From: Streptomyces sp. NBC_00154 | GTDB lineage: Bacteria > Actinomycetota > Actinomycetes > Streptomycetales > Streptomycetaceae | Length of the DNA stretch: 64,000 nucleotides | Assembly: GCF_026342835.1 (NCBI RefSeq) | Contig: NZ_JAPEMI010000001.1 | Location: forward strand, 6,888,501 to 6,952,500 | Direction: 5' to 3' | Shown here: positions 1 to 8,817 of the stretch, in pieces | Position numbering within the stretch: position 1 is the first letter of the stretch | Layout: every line of letters starts with the position of its first letter | Made by a program: the position numbers and the translations under genes | The notes under the pieces: model-generated | Told to the model about the DNA's origin: nothing | Database searches by the model: none | Seen by the model: only the letters and a program-made list of their open reading frames with translations

Positions 1-111
1 CAACTGCTGGGAGATGGCCGGCGCGGTCAGCTGCAATACGTCGGCGGTTGCGGCGACCGTGCCGTACGTGGCCAGGTGCTGCAGGATCCGCAGGCGTCGC
101 ACATCAAGCAT
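1..111 (-). CDS. LysR-family transcriptional regulator, N-terminal fragment (runs off the left edge)
   Basis: Only the first 37 codons lie in the window. Read leftwards from an ATG at 111, they give a winged helix-turn-helix opening (LDVRRLRILQHLATYG, then TAPAISQQL), the standard start of LysR-type DNA-binding domains. The effector domain is outside the window, so the ligand cannot be guessed. The gene lies 61 bases downstream of an EamA exporter on the same strand. Such regulators often control a neighbouring exporter, but here the two genes are in tandem rather than divergent. Confidence 0.8.
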   Translation of the reverse strand, partial: MLDVRRLRILQHLATYGTVAATADVLQLTAPAISQQL

Positions 112-172
112 GAAGACATCCTTACAAAAGTCGACCACACGGGCAAAGACGACTTTCGCTTTCTTGGTCGGC

Positions 173-1093
173 TCAGCGATCGGCAGCGGCGGTGCGCAGC
201 GTGAGATCCCGTCCGTCCTGCGGCACTCCGGAGCGGCGGCGGTTGATCAGTACGACACCGGCAACGGTGATGGCGCCGCCGGCCAGTTCGATCACGTGCG
301 GGATCTCGCCCAACCACACGAAAGAGACGACCAGCGTCACGGGCGGCACCAGGTACAGGGCCGCGGTGGAGGCCGCCAGCGGCAGGCGGGCGACGGCGTA
401 GCCCCAGATCACGAAGCCGAGAGCGGACGGCAGGAGGCCGAGGAAGACGGCAGAGAGCAGGGCGTCGGTGGGGGCGTGGGCGGTCGCACGGATGGTCGCC
501 GGCAGCAGCGGCAGGGCAAGGACGGTGCCGGCGACCATGGCGTAGGTGGCGACTTCGAGACCGGTACGGCGGAGCAGCAGCGGCTTGGTGGCGAAGTGGT
601 AGGTGCCCTGGACGACGGCCGCGGCCAGGACGACAAGTGCTGCGGCGGTGAAGCCGGAGAGGCCGTCGGCCAGGGTGACGACGGCGGTTCCGGCGACAGC
701 GACGACGCTGCCGATGACGACGTTGCGCGTCAGCGGCTCGGCCAGGAAGGCGCCGGCCAGCAGGACGCTGAAGACCGGCGCCACGGCGATCAGGAGACTC
801 GCGGTGCCGGCCTCGACGTGGATCTCGCCCCAGTTGAGCAGCACCTGGTAGGCGGTCATCCCGGTCAGTCCGCACAGGGCGATCAGTGGCAGGTCGCGCC
901 GCTGAGGCAGGCGCACCCCGGCGAAGGGGGCGACGGCGAGCAGGGCAATGGAGGCGACGGACAGGCGCAGGAACGACAGGGCTGCCAGGCCCAGGCCGTC
1001 GACACCGACGCGGATCGCCGGGAACGCGGAAGCCCAGAGCACGACGGTTCCGGCCAGGGCCAGGAAGCGGGGGGAGGTGAGAGGAGTGAGCAC
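173..1093 (-). CDS. EamA/DMT-family transporter
   Basis: A 306-residue, very hydrophobic protein that I read as ten transmembrane helices in two five-helix EamA repeats. The first repeat begins near residue 12 (ALAGTVVLWASAFPAIRVG) and the second near residue 150. The family (RhaT/RarD/YdcZ type) exports small metabolites or amino acids across the cytoplasmic membrane; nothing here identifies the substrate. The GTG start at 1093 is supported by GGGAG eight bases upstream. It is followed on the same strand by a LysR regulator. An AT-rich patch upstream (about 1110-1175) probably holds its promoter. Confidence 0.88.
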   Translation of the reverse strand: MLTPLTSPRFLALAGTVVLWASAFPAIRVGVDGLGLAALSFLRLSVASIALLAVAPFAGVRLPQRRDLPLIALCGLTGMTAYQVLLNWGEIHVEAGTASLLIAVAPVFSVLLAGAFLAEPLTRNVVIGSVVAVAGTAVVTLADGLSGFTAAALVVLAAAVVQGTYHFATKPLLLRRTGLEVATYAMVAGTVLALPLLPATIRATAHAPTDALLSAVFLGLLPSALGFVIWGYAVARLPLAASTAALYLVPPVTLVVSFVWLGEIPHVIELAGGAITVAGVVLINRRRSGVPQDGRDLTLRTAAADR

Positions 1094-1174
1094 CCCTTCA
1101 GGCTCCCCGTAGCAATGAAAAAGATCCAGTTAGGATTTTTTGGGGCTTACGACAGATTTTCTTATCTATTTCTC

Positions 1175-1288
1175 AACTCCTGCGAAACTGTGCGCGCCCG
1201 CTTCACCGGCGGCAAGCTCGTCCGGGCGTCTCGGGGCGAGGTTCTGGCCCGGCTTGCCGAGTACGGCATCCGTCCGGGCTCGTCCTGA
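1175..1288 (+). other. Coding-like remnant next to an AT-rich patch
   Basis: The plus strand reads about 37 codons with strong G/C third positions, ending in a TGA at 1286-1288 (peptide core FTGGKLVRASRGEVLARLAE). Immediately upstream, 1110-1175 is unusually AT-rich for this genome and no start codon with a ribosome-binding site precedes the codons. This looks like the 3' end of a gene whose front was lost, perhaps at a rearrangement between the exporter and the TetR gene. I do not recognise the family, and chance coding bias in GC-rich DNA is a real alternative. Confidence 0.25.
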
Positions 1289-1291
1289 TGA

Positions 1292-1903
1292 TCAGCTACG
1301 GACCTGCGCCGCAGGTGTCTCGTCCCGGCGCAGGGCATTGAGCGCCTGGTCGAGGGAGGTCTCGAGGTAGGTCAGGGAGTCGGTGGCCTGGAGCAGAGTG
1401 GCGCCGCCGGTGACGGCGGTCAGAATGGCCGTCGCCGCCGCGTCGGCATCGAGGCGCGCGTCGGCCTCTCCCGAGTCCTTCAACGCCTGTACGCCTTCGG
1501 CGAGATGGGTGTGCCAGCGGTCGTAGAGACGCGTGATGATGCCCTGCGTGGCCGGGCGGGCGACGTCGAGTTGGGCGGTGAGTGCGGACAGTGGGCAGCC
1601 GGCGCGCTGGGCGTCGTACTTCTCGATCACGCGCTCGCGCCAGGCCAGCCACTTCTGCCAGCTGGTGAGGTCGCCGAGCATGGGCTGCTGGTCGGCGAGG
1701 ACCTGTTCGGCCTCGTACTCGGCCACCGCGAGGAGCAGGTCGGACTTGCCCTGCGGGAAGTAGTGGAACAGCTGGCTCTTGCTGGTGGAGGTGGCCGCGC
1801 GGATGTCGTCCAGGCTGACTCCGGCGACGCCGTGGTCGCGGATCAGGGCCGCCGCGCCGGTGATGATGCGCTGGCGGGTGGCGGCTCCACGGGTGGTGAG
1901 CAC
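1292..1903 (-). CDS. TetR-family transcriptional regulator
   Basis: A 203-residue TetR/AcrR-type repressor. The N-terminal helix-turn-helix is clear (residues about 5-55: GAATRQRIITGAAALI, then DDIRAATSTSKSQLFHYFP), followed by an all-helical ligand domain of normal length. The open frame extends upstream, but the GTG at 1903 is preferred because AAGGAGGT lies ten bases upstream and the extension has no family match. It is transcribed away from an SDR gene at 2133, and the intervening DNA carries three near-identical 16-base palindromes. It therefore probably represses itself and the SDR. The inducer is unknown. Confidence 0.88.
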   Translation of the reverse strand: MLTTRGAATRQRIITGAAALIRDHGVAGVSLDDIRAATSTSKSQLFHYFPQGKSDLLLAVAEYEAEQVLADQQPMLGDLTSWQKWLAWRERVIEKYDAQRAGCPLSALTAQLDVARPATQGIITRLYDRWHTHLAEGVQALKDSGEADARLDADAAATAILTAVTGGATLLQATDSLTYLETSLDQALNALRRDETPAAQVRS

Positions 1904-1969
1904 GATGTCGGTGACCTCCTTGCCGGCCCGCCTGCTGGGAGGCGTCGAGGGTGACCAGGCTAACTCCAT

Positions 1970-2037
1970 TGGACTTGACAGTCCAGTTCCGCGGGTCCAC
2001 ATTGGACCTCACGGTCCACAGTGGACCTCGTGGTCCA
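1970..2037. promoter_or_regulatory. Triple palindromic operator between TetR gene and SDR gene
   Basis: Three 16-base palindromes share one design, TGGACY-N4-RGTCCA. They are TGGACTTGACAGTCCA at 1970-1985, TGGACCTCACGGTCCA at 2003-2018 and TGGACCTCGTGGTCCA at 2022-2037. A fourth inside-out pairing (GGTCCA-CAT-TGGACC) spans 1994-2008. Position in the divergent gap and the repeat of one motif point to binding sites of the adjacent TetR protein. That assignment is inference. Confidence 0.75.
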
Positions 2038-2132
2038 CTTTGCCGCCTTGCGGCAGCCCGGACCAACTGGATCCAGAGAGTTCATTCCGCGCGCCGCCAC
2101 GACGCCGCGCCGACGAGAAGAGACACCGCATC

Positions 2133-2906
2133 ATGGGTACTCGCCTGCATCACAAGACCGCTCTGGTCACCGGAGCCACCAGCAACATCGGACGCGCGAT
2201 CGCCGAGGCGTTCGCCGCCGAGGGGGCACACGTCGCCGTCTCCGGCCGCAGCCACGAGCGCGGACAAGAGGTCGTCGACGGCATCAGGGCCGCCGGTGGG
2301 CGTGCCGACTTCGTCGCCGCCGACCTCGACGGCAGTGCGGCGGCCTCCCGGGCCCTCGCCGACGAGGCGACCCGGGTGCTCGGCGGGCGGGTCGACATCC
2401 TGGTCAACAACGCCGGCATCTACCCCGGCTCGACCACTCCGGCCACGGACGAGAAGACGTTCGACCAGGTCTATGCAGTCAACGTCAAAGCGCCTTTCTT
2501 CCTGACCGCCGCCCTCGCCCCTGCCATGGCCGAGGCGGGCGGCGGTGCGATCGTCAACCTCGGATCGTGGATCGCCCGCCTCGGTATTCCCGTCGGAGCC
2601 CTCTACAGCTCCAGCAAGGGAGCGGTGGAGACCCTGACCCGTGCGTGGGCCGCCGAGTTCGGCCCGTCCGGCGTGCGGGTCAACGCGATCTCGCCCGGTG
2701 TGGTGCGCACGCCCGCGCCCGACGAGACCGAGGCGCGTCCCGGCGACATCATGATGAAGGGCACCCCGGCCGGCGGGGTCGGCAGCCCCGAGTCCATCGC
2801 GCAGGCGGCGGTGTACCTGGCCGGTGACGAGGCGGCGTTCGTCCACGGAACCGTGCTCGACGTCGACGGCGGCCGGGTCGGCGTGGCGGTCATCGCCGGG
2901 GTCTGA
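2133..2906 (+). CDS. SDR-family NAD(P)-dependent oxidoreductase
   Basis: A classical short-chain dehydrogenase of 257 residues. The Rossmann motif TGATSNIGRAIA lies near residue 13, the NNAG motif (LVNNAGIYPG) near 90, a catalytic Ser about 145 (NLGSWIAR), and YSSSK with catalytic Tyr and Lys near 157-161. The C-terminal DVDGG motif is present. The frame is open far upstream through the TetR operators, so the ATG at 2133, matching the usual N-terminus, is taken as the start. Divergent from a TetR repressor, it is probably an inducible reductase or dehydrogenase. The substrate is not predictable from sequence. Confidence 0.88.
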   Translation: MGTRLHHKTALVTGATSNIGRAIAEAFAAEGAHVAVSGRSHERGQEVVDGIRAAGGRADFVAADLDGSAAASRALADEATRVLGGRVDILVNNAGIYPGSTTPATDEKTFDQVYAVNVKAPFFLTAALAPAMAEAGGGAIVNLGSWIARLGIPVGALYSSSKGAVETLTRAWAAEFGPSGVRVNAISPGVVRTPAPDETEARPGDIMMKGTPAGGVGSPESIAQAAVYLAGDEAAFVHGTVLDVDGGRVGVAVIAGV

Positions 2907-3008
2907 CCGGGCGGGAGCGGGGCCTGGAGCATCAGCCCGGTACCAGCGCATCCTGAGGGTGCACACGTCATACGTACGGACGCGGCCGAGCGGGAGGTAC
3001 GAGCAGAC

Positions 3009-3896
3009 ATGGCGCACGCCGATCCGGGGCTCTTCGGGCCCGAAACAGTCACCTGGCAGCTGCACGGCGATCCGATGATGTGGATCGCCGGCGTGCGCGC
3101 CCTGTACCTCCAGGCGCTGCACCCCCGTGCCGTCCGCGGCGTCATGCAGAACTCCGACTTCCGCAAGGACGCGTGGGGACGGCTGATGCGCACGGCCGGC
3201 TTCGTCGGCACCATCACGTACGGCACCACGGAAGCCGCCGAGAAGGCGGGCGCCCGGGTCCGCAGGATCCACCGGCTCCTCAAGGCCACCGACCCCGCGA
3301 CCGGCGAGACGTACGGTGTCGACGAACCGGAGCTGCTGCTGTGGGTGCACTGTGCCGAGGTCGACTCCTATCTGCAGGTGCAGCTCCGCTCCGGCCAGTC
3401 CCTCACCGCCGCACAGGCCGACCGTTACATCGACGAACACCGCACCAGCGCCCGCCTGGTGGGCCTCGACCCCGACGACGTTCCCGCGACCACCGCCCAG
3501 CTCGCCGCCTACTTCGACCGGGTGCGGCCCGAACTCGCCGCGGGCGCCGAAGCGCTCGACGTCGACGCCTTTCTCCGCCGTCCGCCCGTCCCTGCCCTGC
3601 TGATCCCGGCGCGCGAACTGCTGTGGCGGCGCGTCGCGGCACTGGCCTACCAGTCACTGCCTCCGTACGCGCATGACCTCTACGGCAGGCCCGCGCCACC
3701 CCTGCGTACCGTCGACCGGCGCCTGCGTGCCACCGGAACCGCCCTGCGCTGCATCCCGTCGCGGCTGCGCTGGCAACTCCCTCCCGGCCACATCGTGCGG
3801 GCGATGGAACGACTCGGCCCCGGTAGCCGCCCCGCCCCCTCCAAACTCCGTGACGGGGCAGCCATACTGGACGGGCCGGGGAGGGCGCAGCAGTAG
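3009..3896 (+). CDS. DUF2236 / MpaB-type oxygenase family protein
   Basis: A 295-residue protein of the DUF2236 family, which includes latex-clearing protein and the fungal oxygenase MpaB. The opening is typical (LFGPETVTWQLHGDPMMW, then LQALHPRAVRGV). The central helices carry spaced His residues (HPRAVRGV, WVHCAEVDSYL) that in the family bind haem b. Members are proposed oxygenases, but most bacterial ones have no assayed substrate. GGGAGG lies eleven bases before the ATG. It is followed 27 bases later by a kinase gene on the same strand, so the two may be co-transcribed. Confidence 0.8.
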   Translation: MAHADPGLFGPETVTWQLHGDPMMWIAGVRALYLQALHPRAVRGVMQNSDFRKDAWGRLMRTAGFVGTITYGTTEAAEKAGARVRRIHRLLKATDPATGETYGVDEPELLLWVHCAEVDSYLQVQLRSGQSLTAAQADRYIDEHRTSARLVGLDPDDVPATTAQLAAYFDRVRPELAAGAEALDVDAFLRRPPVPALLIPARELLWRRVAALAYQSLPPYAHDLYGRPAPPLRTVDRRLRATGTALRCIPSRLRWQLPPGHIVRAMERLGPGSRPAPSKLRDGAAILDGPGRAQQ

Positions 3897-3923
3897 GCGA
3901 AGCAACGGGGGCGACAGCACGCG

Positions 3924-6212
3924 ATGGCGGACACCAGGCTGATCCAGAGCCGGTACCGGCTGCTCGATCTGATCGGGCGCGGCGGCATGGGCGAGGTGTG
4001 GCGCGCCCGCGACGAGTCGCTCGGCCGCCACGTGGCCGTCAAATGTCTCAAGCCGGTGGGGCCCCAGCACGATCAGTCGTTCACCCGGATCCTGCGCGAA
4101 CGGTTCCGCCGCGAGGCCCGGGTGGCCGCCGCCCTTCAGCACCGAGGCGTCACCGTCGTCCATGACTTCGGCGAACACGACGGCGTCCTCTACCTGGTGA
4201 TGGAACTCCTCGACGGCCGCAACCTCAGCCAGCTCCTGGAGGACAACAAACAGCATCCGCTGCCGGTGCCCGACATCGTCGACATCGCCGAGCAGGTCGC
4301 CGACGCGCTCGGCTACACCCATCAACAGGGCATCGTGCACCGCGACCTGAAGCCCGCCAACATCATGCGGCTGACCGACGGCACGGTGAAGATTTGCGAC
4401 TTCGGCATCGCCAGGCTCGGCCACGACATCGGCTTCACCTCGCGCCTCACCGGTACGGGCATCGCCATGGGTACCCCGCACTACATGTCGCCCGAGCAGA
4501 TCAGCGGCGGCCAGGTCGACCACCGCAGCGACCTCTACTCACTGGGCTGTGTGCTGTACGAGATCGCCACCGGAGTCCCGCCGTTCGATCTCGACGACGC
4601 CTGGGCCGTCCTCGTCGGGCACCGCGACACCCAGCCCGAACCGCTGCGCACCCACCGCGCCGAACTCCCCGGCTTCTTCGACCGGGTCGTCCTGGAGCTG
4701 CTCGCCAAGACACCGGAGGAGCGGCCTGCCGACGCGGGCGACCTGCGGCAGCGGATCGCCGTCGGACGCACCGGTGAACAACAGCACCTCCCGCCGGCGG
4801 GGCATCTCCAGCCGTCGGGACAGGTCCGGCTCGCCCCGCCGGTCCCCGTCGTACACCCCGGCCGGCAGCCCCCCGGGCCCGGACCGCGGCTGCCGTCCTG
4901 GACCCGCGGCATGACCATCGGACACAGGGCGTCCGGGGCCACGCACCTGGGCCTCGCCCCGCCCGACCACTCCGCGGGCCTGACCGGGGAATGGACCACC
5001 GGCACCGATCTGCGAGCCCTGACCGGAGGCGTCCCGCTCGCCCGGCCCGAGCGGCCCACACCGTCGCCGGAACTGCTCTCCACCCTCGCCAACCGGCACA
5101 GCGCGGGCCTCAACCTGGGCCGGCTCGGCCATTGGGAAGAGGCCGGCGAGGTGCACCGCGCAGTCGCCGCCGAACGCGAGCACGCCCTCGGCCCCGACCA
5201 CCCCGACACCCTCTCCAGCCGGTTCGAGGTCGCGTTCACCCTCAGCCGCACCGGACGCGCCGCGGACGCACTGCGCGAGTTCGACCGGGTTGCTCAGGGC
5301 CGCGAACGGACCATGGGCCCCGACCACCCGGAGACGCTCGCCGCCCGGCAGGAGGCGGCGTACGTACTGGGCCAGCTCGGCCGCCACTTCGAGGCCCATC
5401 AGGTGTACGCCGCGGTCCTCGCCTCCAGGGAACGGTCGATGGGTCCCGACCACCCCGACACCCTGCGCTGTCGCCACAACCTCGCGTTCAACCTCAGCAG
5501 GCTCGGGCGTCTGGAGGACTCGTACCGGATGGCCCGCGACGTGGCGCACGCCCGCAGTCGGCTGCTCGGCGCCAGTCACCCCGACACCCTGGTCACTCTC
5601 TACGAAGTCGCGTACACCCTGGGCCGGTTGGGGCGTTGGTCGGACGCGCTGCAGACCTACCGGCAAGTCGCCCGGGCCCGCGCGGAGACGCTCGGCGCCG
5701 ACCATCCCGACACGCTCTCCTCGCGCTACGAGGTCGGCATCAGCCTCGGCAGGCTGGGCCGCAGCGCGGAGGCCCTGGAGCTGTACCGCGCCCTCGTCGA
5801 CGACCGGACGAGGGTGGGCGGCCCCGCCGACCCCGAGACGCTCCGCGCCCGCCACGGCCTCGGCGTCAATCTGGGGCGACTGGCCCGCTGGGAGGAAGCC
5901 CTCGCCGAGTCGCGCGATGTGTGCGTGATCCGGGAGCGCGTCCTCGGCCCCGACCATCCCGACACCCTCGTCAGCCGTCGCGAGGTCGCGGTGGGCCTGG
6001 GCTGGCTGGGCCGCTGGGCCGATGCCCTCACCGTGTACCGGACGGTCGCCGAGGCCCGCGAGCGCATCCTCGGCGCCGACCACCCCGACGCGCTCGCCAG
6101 CCGGAACGACGAGGCGCACTGTCTCGAACAGCTCGGGCGCGGCACGGAGGCGGTCGAGCTGTACCGCAAGGTCGCGGCGCTGCGCCAGCAGCGAGGCGTC
6201 GAACCGCACTGA
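3924..6212 (+). CDS. Serine/threonine protein kinase with C-terminal tetratricopeptide repeats
   Basis: A 762-residue, apparently soluble Hanks-type kinase. The catalytic domain covers about residues 9-275. It has the glycine-rich loop GRGGMGEV (18-25), Lys40 in AVKCLK, HRDLKPAN with the catalytic Asp at 141, and DFG at 159-161. All key residues are present, so it should be active. A Pro/Gly-rich linker runs to about 390. The C-terminus then holds around eight repeats of about 42 residues with the recurring core LGPDHPDTL, matching the NB-ARC-associated type of tetratricopeptide repeat. No transmembrane or PASTA segment is visible, unlike PknB. The repeats probably recruit substrates. Confidence 0.92.
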   Translation: MADTRLIQSRYRLLDLIGRGGMGEVWRARDESLGRHVAVKCLKPVGPQHDQSFTRILRERFRREARVAAALQHRGVTVVHDFGEHDGVLYLVMELLDGRNLSQLLEDNKQHPLPVPDIVDIAEQVADALGYTHQQGIVHRDLKPANIMRLTDGTVKICDFGIARLGHDIGFTSRLTGTGIAMGTPHYMSPEQISGGQVDHRSDLYSLGCVLYEIATGVPPFDLDDAWAVLVGHRDTQPEPLRTHRAELPGFFDRVVLELLAKTPEERPADAGDLRQRIAVGRTGEQQHLPPAGHLQPSGQVRLAPPVPVVHPGRQPPGPGPRLPSWTRGMTIGHRASGATHLGLAPPDHSAGLTGEWTTGTDLRALTGGVPLARPERPTPSPELLSTLANRHSAGLNLGRLGHWEEAGEVHRAVAAEREHALGPDHPDTLSSRFEVAFTLSRTGRAADALREFDRVAQGRERTMGPDHPETLAARQEAAYVLGQLGRHFEAHQVYAAVLASRERSMGPDHPDTLRCRHNLAFNLSRLGRLEDSYRMARDVAHARSRLLGASHPDTLVTLYEVAYTLGRLGRWSDALQTYRQVARARAETLGADHPDTLSSRYEVGISLGRLGRSAEALELYRALVDDRTRVGGPADPETLRARHGLGVNLGRLARWEEALAESRDVCVIRERVLGPDHPDTLVSRREVAVGLGWLGRWADALTVYRTVAEARERILGADHPDALASRNDEAHCLEQLGRGTEAVELYRKVAALRQQRGVEPH

Positions 6213-6272
6213 CCAGGAACTTCCGCCCCGCCACCTCTGGTCAGAGGCGATCGTCCCGTGTTACCAAGGGCC

Positions 6273-7817
6273 ATGCCCGCACCTGACACGTATGACGCAG
6301 TGATCGTGGGCGGCGGCCACAACGGTCTGGTCGCCGCCGCCTATCTCGCCCGCGCCGGACAGTCCGTCCTCGTCCTCGAACGCCTCGGCACCACCGGGGG
6401 AGCGGCCGTCTCGACCCGTCCCTTCGACGGAATCGACGCCCGGCTGTCGCGCTACTCGTATCTGGTGTCCCTGCTGCCGCAGAAGGTCGTCCGCGATCTC
6501 GGGCTGGACTTCGCCGTACGCAAGCGGACCGTCTCCTCGTACACACCGACCGTGCGGGGCGGCCGCGCCACCGGACTGCTCGTCGGCGGGGACACCACCC
6601 GGGAGTCCTTCGCCGCGCTCACCGGCGGCGAGCGCGAGTACGCGGCCTGGCAGCGCTTCTACGCCATGACGCAGCAGGTCGCCGAGCGGGTCTTCCCGAC
6701 CCTCACCGAGCCGCTGCCCAGCCGGGACGCGCTCCGCGACCGGATCGGTGACCCGGACGCCTGGCGGATGCTCTTCGAGGAACCGATCGGTGTGGCCGTC
6801 GAGGAGAACTTCGCCGACGATCTCGTACGTGGAGTCGTGCTGACCGACGCCCTGATCGGCACCTTCGCAGATGCGCACGACCCGTCCCTGCTCCAGAACC
6901 GCTGCTTCCTCTACCACGTGATCGGCGGCGGCACCGGCGACTGGGACGTCCCGGTCGGCGGCATGGGCGCGCTCACCGACGCCCTCGCGCAGGCCGCCCG
7001 GGCGGCGGGCGCCGAAATCCGGGTCCGCCACGAGGCGACCCGGGTCGAGACCGACGGCACCCGGGCCGAGGTCACCGTGCGCTCACCCGACGGTGAACAC
7101 CGGGTCGCCGCCCGCCGGGTCCTCGTCAACGCATCGCCGCAGGCCCTCGCCGCCCTCCTCGGCGACGAGCCGCCGGCCCCCGCCGAAGGCGCCCAGCTGA
7201 AGGTCAACATGTTGCTGCGCCGGCTGCCCCGGCTGCGCGACCGCTCCGTCGACCCACGCCAGGCGTTCGCCGGAACGTTCCATATCGCCGAGGGGTACGG
7301 ACAGCTCGCCGACGCCTACCGGGACGCCGCATCGGGCAGGCTGCCCGCTGCGCCTCCGTCCGAGATCTACTGTCACTCGCTGACCGACCCGTCGATTCTC
7401 GGTCCCGACCTCGCCGCCCGCGGCTACCAGACCCTCACTCTCTTCGGCCTGCACACGCCCGCCCGGCTCTTCGCCACTGACAACGAGGCGACACGCGCCG
7501 CCCTCCTCAAGGCCACGCTCGCCGAACTCGACGCGCATCTCGACGAGCCGATCGCCGACTGTCTGGCCGTCGACGGGAACGGCGAGCCGTGCATCGAGGC
7601 GAAGACCCCGCTCGACCTCGAACGGGATCTGCGACTGCCCGGCGGCCATATCTTCCACCGCGATCTCGCCTTCCCGTACGCCACGGAGTCCACCGGCCGG
7701 TGGGGCGTCGAGACGGCGCACGCCAATGTGCTGCTGTGCGGGGCGGGCGCCGTGCGCGGTGGCGGGGTCAGCGGGGTTCCCGGCCACAACGCCGCGATGG
7801 CGGCGCTGGGCCGGTGA
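6273..7817 (+). CDS. Phytoene-desaturase-like FAD-dependent oxidoreductase
   Basis: About 514 residues. The N-terminal dinucleotide-binding motif (VIVGGGHNGLVAAAYLARAG, residues 10-29) binds FAD, and the body matches the CrtI/PYROXD2-like amine-oxidase superfamily. A C-terminal FAD-contact segment (LLCGAGAVRGGGVSGVPG) is present. Members desaturate isoprenoids or oxidise other substrates. There are no other carotenoid genes nearby, so phytoene itself is not supported. The ATG at 6273 fits the family's usual N-terminus; a GTG at 6258 in the same frame is the alternative. The gene converges on the CE7 esterase with only 21 bases between stops. Confidence 0.85.
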   Translation: MPAPDTYDAVIVGGGHNGLVAAAYLARAGQSVLVLERLGTTGGAAVSTRPFDGIDARLSRYSYLVSLLPQKVVRDLGLDFAVRKRTVSSYTPTVRGGRATGLLVGGDTTRESFAALTGGEREYAAWQRFYAMTQQVAERVFPTLTEPLPSRDALRDRIGDPDAWRMLFEEPIGVAVEENFADDLVRGVVLTDALIGTFADAHDPSLLQNRCFLYHVIGGGTGDWDVPVGGMGALTDALAQAARAAGAEIRVRHEATRVETDGTRAEVTVRSPDGEHRVAARRVLVNASPQALAALLGDEPPAPAEGAQLKVNMLLRRLPRLRDRSVDPRQAFAGTFHIAEGYGQLADAYRDAASGRLPAAPPSEIYCHSLTDPSILGPDLAARGYQTLTLFGLHTPARLFATDNEATRAALLKATLAELDAHLDEPIADCLAVDGNGEPCIEAKTPLDLERDLRLPGGHIFHRDLAFPYATESTGRWGVETAHANVLLCGAGAVRGGGVSGVPGHNAAMAALGR

Positions 7818-7838
7818 CCCGTACTTGCTGATCGGTAC

Positions 7839-8813
7839 CTATTGACCGAACGCGCCGCGCAGCGCGCCCAGCTTGCGCGGCAGGTCGTACTCCGCGCCGC
7901 CCTCGTGCCCGTTGTACGTGAACACCTCGATCTCGGCCGGTCCGGCGTAGCGGTGGTAGGCGGCGAACACCGTCGACGACGGGCAGATCTTGTCCATCAG
8001 ACCCACCGAGAACCACGCCGGAGCGGTCGCCCGCGCCGCGAAGTTGACCCCGTCGAAGTAGGACAGCGTCTCCATCGCCTCGTCGATCCGGAAGCGGTGC
8101 CCGGACAGCCAGCGGGCGATCTCCGCGTACGGGCCCGCGTCCGTGATCTGCGAGGCGCGCCGGTAGTGGCAGAGGAACGGCACATCGGCGACCGCTGCCA
8201 CCACATCGTCGCGCAGCCCGGCCGCGGCGAGGGCGAGCCCGCCGCCCTGGCTGCCGCCGAGCACCGCGACCCGCGATGCGTCCACGGCCTCGTGCGCCTT
8301 GGCCGCATCGACGGCCCGCACCGCGTCCGTGATGAGCCGCCGGTAGTAGTGCCGGTACGGATCCTCGATGCCGCGCGTCAGGAAGCCGGGGGACGAGGAG
8401 CCGTGGCCGTCGGGGCCGATGTCCGGGGTGTCCGCGGTGTTCCTGCCCCCACCGCCCTGCCCCCGGTTGTCCATGATCAGATGCGCGTAGCCGAGGGCGC
8501 TCCAGGTCAGCCAGGAGTACGGAATGCCCCGGCCGCCGTTGTAGCCGATGTACTGCACCACGGCGGGTAGCGGCGCCGAGCGCGCCCGCGGCAGCATGAG
8601 CCACGCCTTCACCGGTTGCCCGCCCCAGCCGCGGAACGTCACATCGAAGGCATCGACCGTCGCGAACCCGGCGTCGTACGGGACGAACTCGGCGTCCAGA
8701 TCGTGGCGGGCCGCCTCGGTGAGCGTCTTCGCCCAGAAGGCGTCGAAGTCCGCGGGCTCCTCCGGCTCCGGCCGGTACTCCCGCAGCCGCGCCAGGTCCA
8801 TGTCGAACAGCAA
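7839..8813 (-). CDS. Acetylxylan esterase / cephalosporin-C deacetylase family (CE7)
   Basis: A 324-residue alpha/beta-hydrolase of the CE7/AXE1 family. It shows the family RGQGG-like motif (DNRGQGGGG), nucleophile Ser in GGSQGGG, acid Asp in LMDKICPSS and His in YNGHEGG. The length is typical. These enzymes remove acetyl groups from small oligosaccharides and usually act inside the cell; no signal peptide is visible, in keeping with that. It is the last gene of the eleven-gene operon, four bases after the PL8 lyase, so it probably deacetylates imported oligosaccharides. Confidence 0.92.
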   Translation of the reverse strand: MLFDMDLARLREYRPEPEEPADFDAFWAKTLTEAARHDLDAEFVPYDAGFATVDAFDVTFRGWGGQPVKAWLMLPRARSAPLPAVVQYIGYNGGRGIPYSWLTWSALGYAHLIMDNRGQGGGGRNTADTPDIGPDGHGSSSPGFLTRGIEDPYRHYYRRLITDAVRAVDAAKAHEAVDASRVAVLGGSQGGGLALAAAGLRDDVVAAVADVPFLCHYRRASQITDAGPYAEIARWLSGHRFRIDEAMETLSYFDGVNFAARATAPAWFSVGLMDKICPSSTVFAAYHRYAGPAEIEVFTYNGHEGGAEYDLPRKLGALRGAFGQ

Positions 8814-8817
8814 GGGT

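Noticed and set aside
2082..3440. A long minus-strand frame over the SDR and DUF2236 genes
   Set aside because: It is antisense shadow with a biased composition and no motif.
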